Assembly (NCBI GenBank): GCA_041879425.1
Contig: CP090855.1
Coordinates: 1,426,001 to 1,490,000 of the forward strand
Length of the DNA stretch: 64,000 bases
Direction: 5' to 3'
DNA from: Vibrio pomeroyi
Lineage (GTDB): Bacteria > Pseudomonadota > Gammaproteobacteria > Enterobacterales > Vibrionaceae
Shown here: positions 40,446-49,796 of the stretch, in pieces
How positions within the stretch are numbered: the stretch's first letter is position 1
How the letters are laid out: the number at the start of each line of letters is the position of its first letter
Translations under genes and position numbers: made by a program
Notes under the pieces: generated by a model
What the model was told of the DNA's origin: nothing
The model's input: the letters and a program-made list of their open reading frames with translations, nothing else
Databases searched by the model: none

Positions 40446-40853
40446 ATGTCAGATGAAGAACTCGCACTAGAGTGGATGCGGCAACAAGCTCATAAAGTTG
40501 ATCCCTACGTTATAGATCCATCTTTTGATGAATGCGTTGAGTTACTTGACCCAGCTTTTAAGAAGGGCAAGAGTGTCGCGCAACTAAAGTATCTGTTATC
40601 AGAAGCGGATCGTAGAGCTGGGGCGGCAGAGCGTAAACATGCAGCCTTAAAGTATGCCAAAGAGAAAAGCCCAAATGCAGGTCAGATCCTGCGTCTGCAA
40701 AGCAAGCTTCAACAAGTTCAGCTGGCACTAAAATTAGCGACCGGCGACAACAACATGACCATATCTCAGTTCTGTGCAGAGTATGATGTCTCGAAGCGAG
40801 ACGGTAATACGGCATGGAATGAGAAGTTAGTTGAACAGGGTAAAAGAAAGTAG
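40446..40853 (+). CDS. Hypothetical protein, helical
   Basis: A 135-residue cytoplasmic protein rich in helix-forming residues (LKYLLSEADRRAGAAERKHA, ILRLQSKLQQVQLALKLATG). The open frame begins at ATG 40323, but its first 41 residues look non-coding, and MSDEELALEWMRQQAHKVDP from 40446 is a more natural start. No family is recognised. Confidence 0.55.
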   Translation: MSDEELALEWMRQQAHKVDPYVIDPSFDECVELLDPAFKKGKSVAQLKYLLSEADRRAGAAERKHAALKYAKEKSPNAGQILRLQSKLQQVQLALKLATGDNNMTISQFCAEYDVSKRDGNTAWNEKLVEQGKRK

Positions 40854-40949
40854 CGGCATCAACGAATTTATGCCTTTTCAACCACGGCCAGAAAAGCTAA
40901 CCTGACTTCGAAAACATTCCCACTGTTGGTGAGAATGCTCTGCATTTAA

Positions 40950-40976
40950 AAAGCCTGAAACTTCATCTCAGGCTTT
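40950..40976. terminator. Hairpin, probable bidirectional terminator
   Basis: AAAGCCTGA (40950-40958) pairs with TCAGGCTTT (40968-40976). T-rich sequence follows on both strands. Confidence 0.7.
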
Positions 40977-41152
40977 GCCTCTGTTTTTCCTAATTGATGC
41001 TCACTTAATGGTTACCTTCGCTTCAATGGAAGACTTTAATACGCTTAAGCTCAATCATAGGCTCGTTTTTATTCGTTGAGCAATGTGCGCGATACACTAT
41101 TTTTCGCCCATTAATCAATTTCACTTGTGACAAAGTTATCAGAATTATGCAT

Positions 41153-41172
41153 TTTCGGTAACGTTCCCGAAA
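41153..41172. promoter_or_regulatory. ScrR-type operator 1
   Basis: TTTCGGTAACGTTCCCGAAA, a 20-bp palindrome with one mismatch, centred on AACGTT. 16 of 20 bases match the operator before scrA. Confidence 0.7.
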
Positions 41173-41293
41173 GTATCGATCTATCATCCACCCAGATACA
41201 AAAGTGAAGTAATCAACACGACTGATTTCTATTTCTTCTTCGATATAGAGCTTGTACATCAAAAGTATAAGCCGAAATGCGCTTACGAATTAT

Positions 41294-41313
41294 TTTGGGA
41301 ACGTTTGCAAGCA
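41294..41313. promoter_or_regulatory. ScrR-type operator 2
   Basis: TTTGGGAACGTTTGCAAGCA, in the opposite orientation to the scrA operator and sharing its GGGAACGTTTGCAA core. It lies 31 bp before scrY. Confidence 0.75.
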
Positions 41314-41343
41314 ATCCAAGACAATTAACGTGAGAACATAAGA

Positions 41344-42717
41344 ATGAAACTACACACTTTAGCGGTTGCTGTAACAATGGGGCTAATGACTACATCGGTA
41401 TTAGCAAGTGAAGACGTTGCAGCATTAGAGCAACGTATTAATGAATTAGAACAAAGAGTTGCACAAACGGAGCAGGTTTCTACCGAAGCCAATGAAAAGG
41501 CTTCTTCGTTTGAGTTTCACGGCTATGCACGCTCTGGGTTATTGATCAACGATGACCTAAACGGCGCGACAGGTACTGGTCCTTACATGACAGCGGCGGG
41601 TGCGATTGGTGCGCCTATTGGACGACTTGGTGTGGAAGATGATCATTACGTTGAAGCTAACTTGATTCATAAGCGTTTTGCGGATGATGGTTCTAGTGCC
41701 TTGTTTCGTATCATGTTAGCCGACAGTACTGAAACAAATAATGAATGGACAGCCAGTGAAAGCCAGTTGAATGTACGACAAGTGTATTCAGAACTGAGCC
41801 GCTTGAGCATGTTCTCTGAATCTGAAGCGTTTTCTGACGCAACGTTTTGGGCGGGTAAACGATTCGATCGCGACAACTTTGATATTCACTTTTTCGATTC
41901 GGATATTGTCTTCTTATCAGGTACTGGTGCGGGCGTTTACGATGTTCAGGTGAGCGACAACTGGAAAGCGAATTTCTCTATTTATGGCCGAGATTTTGGC
42001 GAGATTGATAGCTCATCAACAGATGTAGAAAACTACATTGCAACCATGAATAACCGCATTGGCCAATGGCAAGTGATGTTGAGCGGTATGACCTCAGCAG
42101 ACAACGATAGTCGCTTAAATGGCGCAGCTGAAAGCGGTGTACACGCAATGTTTGCGTACCATGGAGACAACTTCTTTGGTCTGAGCGAAGGCTTCTCTAA
42201 AACGGGCATGTTAATGGGTAGCGGCTTGGGTGCAGAGCTAAAAGGCATCGGTTCAAATGGTGACCTACTGGATGACGCAAAAGCCGTTCGTCTGTTTAGC
42301 TACGGTGTCACTCGCATTGGCGACAACTGGCGCTTAGCACCTGCATTAATGGCAGAGCATAGCCAAGACCGTTTGAAGAAGAATGACGAGTTCACATGGG
42401 CTTCTTTAAACGTTCGATTAGCTCAAGAGTTCACAGAGAACTTTGAGATGGTTTACGAAGGTTCATTGCAATACATGGATTTAGACAACTCGACAGAGCA
42501 AGCGAGCGGCGGTTTCTACAAAGCGACAGTGGCACCAACACTGAAGCTTTCAACTAGCACTGGTTTCTTTGACCGACCAGAACTGCGTTTCGCTGTGAGC
42601 TATGTGGATTGGAGTGAAGACCTGAATGGTTACTCGATCAGTACTGAAGCTGATGCTGCAACGATGGGAGAGGGCGGCGAGGTTCTGTTTGCACTGCAAA
42701 TGGAAACTTGGTTCTAA
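41344..42717 (+). CDS. scrY: Sucrose porin, ScrY/LamB family
   Basis: A 457-residue outer-membrane sugar porin. The signal peptide (KLHTLAVAVTMGLMTTSVLAS) is followed by a coiled coil (VAALEQRINELEQRVAQTEQ, residues about 25-50), the distinguishing ScrY feature. A beta-barrel follows, starting SFEFHGYARSGLL and ending with an aromatic residue (ALQMETWF), as in maltoporin relatives. It lies next to scrR, scrA, scrK and scrB and shares operators with them, so sucrose uptake across the outer membrane is the likely role. Confidence 0.88.
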   Translation: MKLHTLAVAVTMGLMTTSVLASEDVAALEQRINELEQRVAQTEQVSTEANEKASSFEFHGYARSGLLINDDLNGATGTGPYMTAAGAIGAPIGRLGVEDDHYVEANLIHKRFADDGSSALFRIMLADSTETNNEWTASESQLNVRQVYSELSRLSMFSESEAFSDATFWAGKRFDRDNFDIHFFDSDIVFLSGTGAGVYDVQVSDNWKANFSIYGRDFGEIDSSSTDVENYIATMNNRIGQWQVMLSGMTSADNDSRLNGAAESGVHAMFAYHGDNFFGLSEGFSKTGMLMGSGLGAELKGIGSNGDLLDDAKAVRLFSYGVTRIGDNWRLAPALMAEHSQDRLKKNDEFTWASLNVRLAQEFTENFEMVYEGSLQYMDLDNSTEQASGGFYKATVAPTLKLSTSTGFFDRPELRFAVSYVDWSEDLNGYSISTEADAATMGEGGEVLFALQMETWF

Positions 42718-42775
42718 TTGCCTGATATATCGTTTAGATAGAGAGTGTTACTCATGATGTGATAGTCGCATCATC

Positions 42776-42818
42776 AAATGCCAACCTTATCGTTTCAACT
42801 CGAAGGTTGGCATTTTTT
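42776..42818 (+). terminator. Rho-independent terminator after scrY
   Basis: AAATGCCAACCTT (42776-42788) pairs perfectly with AAGGTTGGCATTT (42803-42815) and a T-run follows. The A-rich left side also allows termination of the convergent scrR transcript. Confidence 0.92.
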
Positions 42819-42852
42819 CATCTTGGGATAACTAAACCTCTGAGATAAATCG

Positions 42853-43839
42853 CTAACAAGACTCTCGGTCAATAGTGGTGAAGGTCAACACCACCTTGCT
42901 CATTTCAAAGCCTTTTTTCTCAATACGGTCGAGCAGCAGCTTGGCTCCATTTTCTCCCGCTTTATCAAACGCATAGTTAAACGTAGATAGCGTTGGTGTG
43001 CATACTGAAGCAAGTTCATCGTCACCCACGCCGAGTACCAAGACATCCTTTCCTGGAACGAGGCCAGCTTCTTGAATGGCTCTAATCGCACCGATTGCGA
43101 TACGGTCAGTTGCGCAGAACAGGCCATCGAGCTTGGTGTGCTCTTTTAGAGACTGTTTAGCCAGTTGGTAACCTGACTCTATGGTGAAGTCGCCACGGGC
43201 GTGAAATTGCAGTGTGAGGTCGTTAAATTGAAGCGATTGAGCGAAGCCTTCCGATCTCATCTTATCAACCGCAATATCATCGCCTTGCACGCCGATGAAT
43301 CCCATATGCTTACAACCTTTCGCGATGAAGCGATTACCCGCTTCAAACCCTACGCGAGTGTCGTCGTGCACAATGCTTGGGATGTTAAACATTGACCCGT
43401 CTTGACCCACCAATACCACCGGCACAGCAGAGCTTTGAATGGCTTTGACTAATTTGTTATCGAGGTGGGTCGCGTACAGGATGATGCCTTCAACGCGCTT
43501 TTGGTTAAATATCTGAATATATTCAAGTTCTTTATGGTGTGTTTGGTGTGTGCTGGCTAATAAAACATGCTTGCCCGCTTGCTCTAAGACGGCGGTTAAA
43601 CCATCGACACCTTGAGATGTGGCGTGGGAAGAAACCCTAGGAACAATCACGCCAACTAGGTTGGTTTTCTGAGACTTTAAGTCTTTAGCGACTTGGTTTG
43701 GGAGGTAGCCACACTCTTCAACCGCTTTACGCACCTTCACCTTGGTCGCGTCTTTTACGCCATACTCATCGTTGATTACTCTTGAGACCGTCGACTTGGA
43801 AACTCCAGCGAGACGAGCGACATCATGAAGACTAGCCAT
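42853..43839 (-). CDS. scrR: LacI family repressor of the sucrose locus
   Basis: A 328-residue repressor. The helix-turn-helix is at the extreme N-terminus (ASLHDVARLAGVSKSTVSRV), followed by the hinge helix (NQVAKDLKSQKTNLVGVIVP) and a periplasmic-binding-protein-like sugar domain (VEGIILYATHLDN, GFIGVQGDDIAVDKM, DGLFCATDRIAIGAI). The ligand in related systems is fructose or fructose phosphate. Located between scrY and scrA and convergent with scrY. A TGTTTGCAAACA palindrome 36 bp before its start suggests autorepression. Confidence 0.92.
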   Translation of the reverse strand: MASLHDVARLAGVSKSTVSRVINDEYGVKDATKVKVRKAVEECGYLPNQVAKDLKSQKTNLVGVIVPRVSSHATSQGVDGLTAVLEQAGKHVLLASTHQTHHKELEYIQIFNQKRVEGIILYATHLDNKLVKAIQSSAVPVVLVGQDGSMFNIPSIVHDDTRVGFEAGNRFIAKGCKHMGFIGVQGDDIAVDKMRSEGFAQSLQFNDLTLQFHARGDFTIESGYQLAKQSLKEHTKLDGLFCATDRIAIGAIRAIQEAGLVPGKDVLVLGVGDDELASVCTPTLSTFNYAFDKAGENGAKLLLDRIEKKGFEMSKVVLTFTTIDRESC

Positions 43840-43874
43840 TATTCATTATCCAATTGTAATTTTAGTTTTGGGAT

Positions 43875-43886
43875 TGTTTGCAAACA
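43875..43886. promoter_or_regulatory. ScrR-type operator 3 (scrR)
   Basis: Perfect palindrome TGTTTGCAAACA, sharing the TTGCAAAC half with the scrA operator. Confidence 0.7.
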
Positions 43887-44016
43887 GAGCATCAAATTTA
43901 CCTGTTATAAGGAGATTTTAACCCTGTCTTCTGATCCTAGGGAGATAATTTGAAGATCACTCTCACAGTATTGAGCACTTATCTTTGATCATTTGTTATT
44001 TCTAGGCAAAAATTTG

Positions 44017-44036
44017 TTTTGCAAACGTTCCCGAAA
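44017..44036. promoter_or_regulatory. ScrR-type operator 4 (scrA)
   Basis: TTTTGCAAACGTTCCCGAAA, 38 bp before the scrA start codon. Confidence 0.75.
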
Positions 44037-44073
44037 ATTCAAAGGCTCAAATGATAATCCAATGGGGTATGTA

Positions 44074-45513
44074 ATGAATTATCCAAAAATAGCAAAAGAG
44101 CTGCTTTCTCTATTAGGTGGTAAAAGTAATATCACCGCACTTGCACACTGTGCGACTCGTCTGCGTCTTGCAGTCGCAGACCAAGATAAAATTGATGAAC
44201 AGGCGATTGATAACCTAGAAGGGGTTAAGGGCCAGTTTAAAGTAGCAGGTCAATATCAGATCATCTTTGGTTCAGGCATCGTTAACCAAGTTTATGCTGA
44301 GTTGGCTAAGCTGACTGAAATGACGGAAATGTCGACCAACGATGTAGCGTCTGCAGGAGCTGACAATCAAAATATCCTGCAACGCGCGGTGAAAGGCCTG
44401 TCTGATATTTTTGTACCAATCATTCCGGCGATTGTTGCTGGTGGTTTGTTGATGGGTATCTACAACCTATTGACGGCTCAAGGCTTGTTCATTGATGGCA
44501 AATCTTTAATCGACGCTAATCCGGGTTTGACCGACTTAGCAAACATGATCAATACATTTGCTAATGCTCCTTTTGTGTACTTACCTATTTTATTAGCATT
44601 TTCAGCGAGTAAGAAGTTTGGTGGTAACCCATACCTTGGCGCGGCTTTAGGTATGTTGATGGTTCACCCAGACTTGCTTAACGGCTGGGGCTTCGGTGGC
44701 GCATCAGTGTCGGGCAGCATTCCAGTTTGGAACATTTTAGGTTTCGAAATTGAGAAAGTGGGTTATCAAGGTTCAGTACTGCCCGTTCTTGTTTCTGCGT
44801 TTATTCTAGCGAAAGTTGAGCTTGGCCTACGTAAAGTTATTCCTTCGGTTCTGGATAACTTGCTAACGCCGCTACTGGCTATTTTCGTGACTGGCCTACT
44901 GACATTCACGGTTGTGGGTCCATTTACACGTGATATCGGTTTCCTACTGGGTGACGGTCTCAACTGGCTATACAACAGTGCTGGCTTCATCGGTGGTGCG
45001 GTGTTTGGTTTGATTTATGCACCATTCGTTATTACTGGTATGCACCATAGTTTTATTGCTATTGAAACTCAGCTGCTTGCGGATATCGCAACGACTGGCG
45101 GTACGTTCATCTTCCCTATCGCGGCGATGTCTAACGTGTCTCAAGGTGCAGCGGCACTGGCGGTTGGTTTCATGAGTAAAGATAAGAAAATGAAAGGTAT
45201 CGCGATTCCTTCTGGTGTGACCGGTTTGCTTGGTATTACTGAACCTGCAATGTTCGGTGTGAACTTGAAGCTTCGCTACCCATTCATTGCTGCGGTTTGT
45301 GCTGCTGCGGTTTCAAGCGCATTTATCACCATGTTCAATGTGAAAGCACAAGCACTGGGTGCCGCGGGTATTCCTGGCATCATCTCAATATCGCCAGAAA
45401 AAATTGGCTACTACGTGGTAGGTATGATTATCGCGTTCGTAACTGCATTTGCGCTGACCGTTGTATTAGGTCTACGTGAGAGCAGCAAGCAAAACATTAA
45501 AGCAACAGCTTAA
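44074..45513 (+). CDS. scrA: PTS sucrose transporter, EIIBC
   Basis: About 479 residues. The EIIB domain has the phosphorylated Cys in ALAHCATRLRLAVADQDKID near residue 22. The EIIC membrane domain runs from about residue 110 with IIPAIVAGGLLMGIYNLL, FGGNPYLGAALGMLMVHPDL, PFVITGMHHSFIAIE and the substrate-site GLLGITEPAMFGVNL. Imports sucrose as sucrose-6-phosphate; an EIIA from elsewhere (Crr) is needed because no EIIA domain is fused. ATG 44074 (MNYPKIAKELL) is chosen because the upstream part of the open frame runs through the operator. Confidence 0.93.
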   Translation: MNYPKIAKELLSLLGGKSNITALAHCATRLRLAVADQDKIDEQAIDNLEGVKGQFKVAGQYQIIFGSGIVNQVYAELAKLTEMTEMSTNDVASAGADNQNILQRAVKGLSDIFVPIIPAIVAGGLLMGIYNLLTAQGLFIDGKSLIDANPGLTDLANMINTFANAPFVYLPILLAFSASKKFGGNPYLGAALGMLMVHPDLLNGWGFGGASVSGSIPVWNILGFEIEKVGYQGSVLPVLVSAFILAKVELGLRKVIPSVLDNLLTPLLAIFVTGLLTFTVVGPFTRDIGFLLGDGLNWLYNSAGFIGGAVFGLIYAPFVITGMHHSFIAIETQLLADIATTGGTFIFPIAAMSNVSQGAAALAVGFMSKDKKMKGIAIPSGVTGLLGITEPAMFGVNLKLRYPFIAAVCAAAVSSAFITMFNVKAQALGAAGIPGIISISPEKIGYYVVGMIIAFVTAFALTVVLGLRESSKQNIKATA

Positions 45514-45569
45514 CGTTTCTCCCTAGAAGTGAAGCCCCCCTTTTCACTTCATTTCCTAAGCTTTGGGGT

Positions 45570-45603
45570 GCTAGCTAGGTGATTTGGCTTAGCTAGCCTT
45601 TTT
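45570..45603 (+). terminator. Hairpin between scrA and scrK
   Basis: GCTAGCTA (45570-45577) pairs with TAGCTAGC (45590-45597) and a T-run follows. It may lower scrK/scrB expression relative to scrA, or a second promoter lies after it. Confidence 0.65.
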
Positions 45604-45676
45604 ATATTTTTACATGACAGCGTGAAGTGTCACCTTGCTTTCGGTTGTCATGATTTTCAGTTTTAAGGTAAGAAAG

Positions 45677-46636
45677 ATGAATCAAGTTTGGGTAACTGGA
45701 GACGCCGTCGTCGACCTCATTCCGGAGACTGACGCGACATTATTGAAGTGTCCGGGCGGTGCGCCAGCCAATGTCGCGGTAGCGATTTCTCGCCTTTTAG
45801 GCAAAAGTGCATTTTTTGGCCGAGTGGGTAACGACCCGTTTGGCACTTTTATGGAAGTGACTCTGCAAAAGGAAGGTGTGAATACCGAGCGTTTGGTGAA
45901 GGACCCTGAACAACGCACGTCAACCGTGGTGGTTGATCTTGATGACCAAGGCGAGCGCAGTTTTACGTTTATGGTTAAGCCAAGTGCCGACCAGTTTATG
46001 TCTGTTGAAGATATTCCCGAATTTAAGAAAAACGAGTGGCTACACGTCTGCTCAATCTCTTTGGCTAATGAACCAAGCCGAAGCAGTACCTTCGAAGCGA
46101 TCCGACGTATGAAAGCAGCGGGCGGTTACATCAGCTTCGATCCAAACCTTCGTGATGAAGTGTGGCAAAACCCATCTGAAATTAAGTCTGTGGTCATGAA
46201 AGCGGTTGAATTGGCTGATGTGGTTAAATTCTCAGAAGAAGAACTGGATTTCTTAACCGATTCAACTTCGATGGAACAAGGTTTGGCTCATATTGCAGAT
46301 CTTAACAATACGCTTGTTCTGGTTACTCAGGGTGCGAAAGGCGTTTGGCGGGTATTTGAAAAACAAGGTGTGCTGATTTCAGGTCGCTCAGTGACGCCAG
46401 TGGATACCACGGGTGCAGGCGATGCTTTTGTTGGCGGTTTGCTGGCAAAGCTTTCTCAACATGAAGAGTGGAATAATCAACAAGTCGTTGATTCTGCAAT
46501 CCTGTGGGCGAATGGTTGCGGTGCGCTGGCAACCACGCAAAAAGGCGCGATGACCGCACTTCCAACGCAAGAGGCTCTAACTCAGTTTATTCAAAAAGAC
46601 GCTCCAAATACGAATTCCGTAGAGGGGAGTGTATGA
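45677..46636 (+). CDS. scrK: Fructokinase, PfkB family
   Basis: A 319-residue kinase that phosphorylates the fructose released from sucrose-6-phosphate. PfkB signatures: CPGGAPANVAVAISRLLGKS near residue 27 and DTTGAGDAFVGGLLAKL near residue 247, which holds the catalytic Asp and anion hole. ISFDPNLRDEVW near residue 157 is typical of fructokinases. ATG 45677 has AAGGTAAGAAAG upstream; the longer open frame from 45635 lacks support. Its stop overlaps the scrB start (ATGA). Confidence 0.93.
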   Translation: MNQVWVTGDAVVDLIPETDATLLKCPGGAPANVAVAISRLLGKSAFFGRVGNDPFGTFMEVTLQKEGVNTERLVKDPEQRTSTVVVDLDDQGERSFTFMVKPSADQFMSVEDIPEFKKNEWLHVCSISLANEPSRSSTFEAIRRMKAAGGYISFDPNLRDEVWQNPSEIKSVVMKAVELADVVKFSEEELDFLTDSTSMEQGLAHIADLNNTLVLVTQGAKGVWRVFEKQGVLISGRSVTPVDTTGAGDAFVGGLLAKLSQHEEWNNQQVVDSAILWANGCGALATTQKGAMTALPTQEALTQFIQKDAPNTNSVEGSV

Positions 46637-48078
46637 GTTTGAACTCGAACTGGACGGTAGAGCAAAGATATCGTCGTATAGAAGATATTTCCCAAGACAG
46701 CATTGATGCGATGGTCAATCTTCGCAAACAAGATGTTGGCTATCCGAGCTACCATATTGCGCCTAAATTTGGTCTGCTCAATGACCCGAATGGCCTATGT
46801 TTCTTTAATGGTGAGCACCATCTATTTTATCAATGGACGCCAGTTGGCCCAGTTCATGGTATGAAGTACTGGTACCACCTTTCGACTAAAGACTTCGTTC
46901 ATTTCGAAGACCACGGCATTGGCCTACACCCAGACCAAGATTACGACTCTCATGGTGTTTACTCTGGCGGTGCATTGGTTGAAAACGACAATGCATTGTT
47001 GTTTTTTACAGGTAACAAGCGCGATGAAAATTGGTTGCGAGTGCCAACTCAATGTTTTGCCAAGATGTCTGATGACGGCAAAATAGAAAAGCACGGCGTG
47101 GTTATCGAAAACGATCACTACACAGAACATTTCCGCGATCCAAAAGTGTGGAAACAGGGCGACGATTACCTGATGGTTGTGGGGGCTCAAACGCCTCAAG
47201 AGACTGGTTCAATGGCGTTATATAGAAGCCGAGACCTGATAAATTGGCAGCACAAAGGTCCAATTCAAACTCGTTACAACAACCTTGGCTATATGTGGGA
47301 ATGCCCAGATTTCTTTGAAATAGACAACCAGTCGGTGATGCTGTTTTCTCCACAAGGTGTGTCTAGCGAAAACCCATACGATTTCAAAAACATCTACTCG
47401 GTGGCTTATATTGTCGGCGACCGCCTAAATCTAGATTCGGTAGAACTGGAAAACCATCAAGATATTGCGCAGCCAGATTATGGCTTCGATTTTTATGCAC
47501 CACAGACTTACTTAGATGATAAAGGTCGCCGCATTCTGATTGCTTGGATTGGTCTGCCTGAGATTGATACACCATCTAATGAACATCAGTGGGCGGGCAT
47601 GTTGTCATTGCCACGCGAGCTTCACATCCAAGATGGCTATCTGGTGCAGTCGGCTTTACCTGAATTGAAAGCGCTGCAAGGCGAAGCTGTCGTGGTTGAG
47701 AGCGTTCTTGAACTGGATACAACCAGCTTCATGGTTCAGCTTGAAACGGAAACGGACGAGTTTGAATTAACGCTCGCTAATGCTGCGGGCAATAACATCG
47801 TGTTCAGTGCTACAGAAACGGAGTTCATGCTTGATCGCAGTAAGATGTCTCAACTTTACGCGGAAGAGTTTGGCTTGGTGAGAAAAGCTCCGAGGTTGAG
47901 CACCAAGCAAACCATCGAGGTTTATGTCGATAAGTCAGTGATCGAAATCTTTATCAATGGCGGTAAGCACACAATGACCAGCCGTTTCTTCATTGATGAC
48001 TTGAGTTCATTGTCGATGACTGGTGACGTGAAAACCGTTTATCACTCGATGAGCCCAATTACAGGGTTGGGCGACTAA
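46633..48078 (+). CDS. scrB: Sucrose-6-phosphate hydrolase (GH32)
   Basis: A 481-residue cytoplasmic invertase that cleaves sucrose-6-phosphate. GH32 motifs: LLNDPNGLCFFNGEHHLFYQ near residue 48 (nucleophile Asp), HFRDPKVW near residue 160 (transition-state Asp) and YMWECPDFFEI near residue 222 (acid/base Glu). A beta-sandwich domain follows (IEVYVDKSVIEIFINGGKHT near residue 440). ATG 46633 overlaps the scrK stop and has AGAGGGGAG, so the upstream 43 codons of the open frame are not used. Confidence 0.95.
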   Translation: MSLNSNWTVEQRYRRIEDISQDSIDAMVNLRKQDVGYPSYHIAPKFGLLNDPNGLCFFNGEHHLFYQWTPVGPVHGMKYWYHLSTKDFVHFEDHGIGLHPDQDYDSHGVYSGGALVENDNALLFFTGNKRDENWLRVPTQCFAKMSDDGKIEKHGVVIENDHYTEHFRDPKVWKQGDDYLMVVGAQTPQETGSMALYRSRDLINWQHKGPIQTRYNNLGYMWECPDFFEIDNQSVMLFSPQGVSSENPYDFKNIYSVAYIVGDRLNLDSVELENHQDIAQPDYGFDFYAPQTYLDDKGRRILIAWIGLPEIDTPSNEHQWAGMLSLPRELHIQDGYLVQSALPELKALQGEAVVVESVLELDTTSFMVQLETETDEFELTLANAAGNNIVFSATETEFMLDRSKMSQLYAEEFGLVRKAPRLSTKQTIEVYVDKSVIEIFINGGKHTMTSRFFIDDLSSLSMTGDVKTVYHSMSPITGLGD

Positions 48079-48099
48079 CCTCCGCTTATCTCCACCAAG

Positions 48100-48125
48100 A
48101 AAGCCGCTGATTAACAGCGGCTTTT
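48100..48125 (+). terminator. Rho-independent terminator of the scr operon
   Basis: AAAGCCGCTG (48100-48109) pairs with CAGCGGCTTT (48115-48124), followed by T-rich sequence. Confidence 0.88.
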
Positions 48126-48212
48126 GTTTGGTCTGCGATATCACTATTGTGTTAGCTCTTTGAACTTGTCCATTCCCCTGCATCTCAAGTTCATCAGTGC
48201 AGACAGCTCACG

Positions 48213-49655
48213 CTAAGGTCGAATGTTATTGAAGCTGACTGCCTGCGAGCCATCTCCAGTGGTCTCCAACTTAACTACATCGCCTTGATAGTAATACGGC
48301 TCCATTGGCATCTCGCTATTGGTTGGCCTTGCGTAGTGAAGTACAGCGGGCTTGCCTTCCTCTTGTCGAGCATATAAATAGCCAATCAAAGCATGTTCAA
48401 ACTGATGGTAGCCGTTGCCCCAATGGAAAGCCTTAGTGCGTTTGGGTTCAAGCCCTACGCCGCCATATTTGTGATCAACCCATACATCATGAAACGTCGG
48501 TAGCGTGTATTGCAGAACTTCTTTCATTGAACCATCGACCAGCGATACCGTCATTGCGGCTTGGTCGAGCTCTGCCCACTCCCATGACGAAGCCCAGTTC
48601 GTGTTTGGTCTGCTTTGCCATCCAGTAATCTCTTGTCCTTGCCATGCATTCTGAAGTTCTTCGCCAAAATATTGGGATACGCTCACGAACTCTTTCTGAT
48701 ATTGAGCTTGGTCTAAGGTGTGCTTCATCCCATTCATACCGAATTCTTTCCATTCGGAGTTATCCAGTGTTTGGCCTGTAAGATAAGTCATCCAATACGC
48801 TTTGATGGTGTGTCCAAAATCGTTGTGATTGGCATTGGGCATCATCGCTGCTTTGCTGTGAATGGCACCGTAGAAGCGTTGTTCATCTTCAGAGTGGTAG
48901 TGCTCGACCATGGTTTGCGTGAGCCAATTCAGGTCATCAAGCCATTGTGTCTTGATGGGCTCTTGTAGTAGGGGAGCGACTAACAGCATGTAACCGTTAA
49001 TCTGATCAAGTTGCGCGACCAATTCACGTTGTGTGGCTGTGCCACCTTCGCCATCGGCAAGTACCCAAGCAAGACCGCTGTTGTCGTTAAGTCGATATTT
49101 ATCAAAGATAAACGCTTGTTGGGCAATGAGCGCTTCTTCTACTTTTTTATCTTGAGTTAAGTAGTAGTACATCGCCAATCCAACCAGTGCATACGCTTGA
49201 TCTTGAGCCGTTCGCTGCTGCCACTCCAATCCTGCTTTACTGTCTTTAGTAAAGCTAATGAAGCCACCATTTTGCTCATCTTCTAAGTGTTCAATAAGGT
49301 AGTAAGCCCCTTGCTTGGCAAGCACTAACGCTTGTTTGTCTCCGGTCAGATGGTAGAGCACGCCATAGGCATAGGTTTGACGCGATTTCATACGCGTGAA
49401 CTCTTTGCCGAAGTGTGGAGTGATCCAACCTCTATCGAGTTCAGGACAAACGTTAGCCACATCAAGCAATGTTCCATCATCACAGCGGAAAGTGGGGAAG
49501 TTGCCTATTGGTTCTCCCTGAGCACTCGGCATTAGCCAATAAGGTGCAAGCCCTTCTGAAGCATGATTGATCCAGTCTTCGTCAGAGGGAAGGGTGACAT
49601 TGGCAGATACAGCGAAACTGGTAACGCTGAGTAATGCGATAGAGGTTCGTAACAT
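48213..49655 (-). CDS. Periplasmic AGE-like (N-acylglucosamine 2-epimerase family) protein
   Basis: About 480 residues after choosing the ATG at 49655, which gives a clean signal peptide (MLRTSIALLSVTSFAVSANV). The body is an alpha/alpha barrel of the AGE/cellobiose-epimerase type: FTRMKSRQTYAYGVLYHLTG, NGGFISFTKD, RTAQDQAYALVGLAMYYYLT, HNDFGHTIKAYWMTYLTG, KYGGVGLEPKRTKAFHWGNGYHQFEHALIGYLYA. His-rich positions agree with the family active site. An exported member is less usual than cytoplasmic ones. Substrate unknown; it neighbours the sucrose locus but is convergent to it and has no ScrR-type site. Confidence 0.75.
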   Translation of the reverse strand: MLRTSIALLSVTSFAVSANVTLPSDEDWINHASEGLAPYWLMPSAQGEPIGNFPTFRCDDGTLLDVANVCPELDRGWITPHFGKEFTRMKSRQTYAYGVLYHLTGDKQALVLAKQGAYYLIEHLEDEQNGGFISFTKDSKAGLEWQQRTAQDQAYALVGLAMYYYLTQDKKVEEALIAQQAFIFDKYRLNDNSGLAWVLADGEGGTATQRELVAQLDQINGYMLLVAPLLQEPIKTQWLDDLNWLTQTMVEHYHSEDEQRFYGAIHSKAAMMPNANHNDFGHTIKAYWMTYLTGQTLDNSEWKEFGMNGMKHTLDQAQYQKEFVSVSQYFGEELQNAWQGQEITGWQSRPNTNWASSWEWAELDQAAMTVSLVDGSMKEVLQYTLPTFHDVWVDHKYGGVGLEPKRTKAFHWGNGYHQFEHALIGYLYARQEEGKPAVLHYARPTNSEMPMEPYYYQGDVVKLETTGDGSQAVSFNNIRP

Positions 49656-49796
49656 GATGTTTATCTTAACGAATTGGATTTTTTTGAATATAAACAATCA
49701 GGTCTGCACATTGTGATTCGGTGATCACAGTCGACTACATTATTGTTGTTTATAGGAAGGCTCACAGAGTAGTGAGCCTTGAAAGGGAGCGGTGTT

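Larger units (their letters stand above)
40977..41343. promoter_or_regulatory. scrY upstream region
   Basis: 367 bp between the hairpin and scrY without a convincing gene. It contains the two LacI-type operators listed below and must include the scrY promoter. Confidence 0.6.

Noticed and set aside
41023..41262. 79-codon minus-strand frame between the hairpin and scrY
   Set aside because: It runs through the first scrY operator, starts at a doubtful TTG/ATG without a ribosome binding site, and has no recognisable product.
43993..44073. N-terminal extension of ScrA
   Set aside because: The 27 codons pass through the operator, encode a basic sequence unlike PTS proteins, and ATG 44074 fits the EIIB start.
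46504..46632. N-terminal extension of ScrB
   Set aside because: It lies inside scrK in another frame; the ATGA overlap at 46633 with AGAGGGGAG is a better start.
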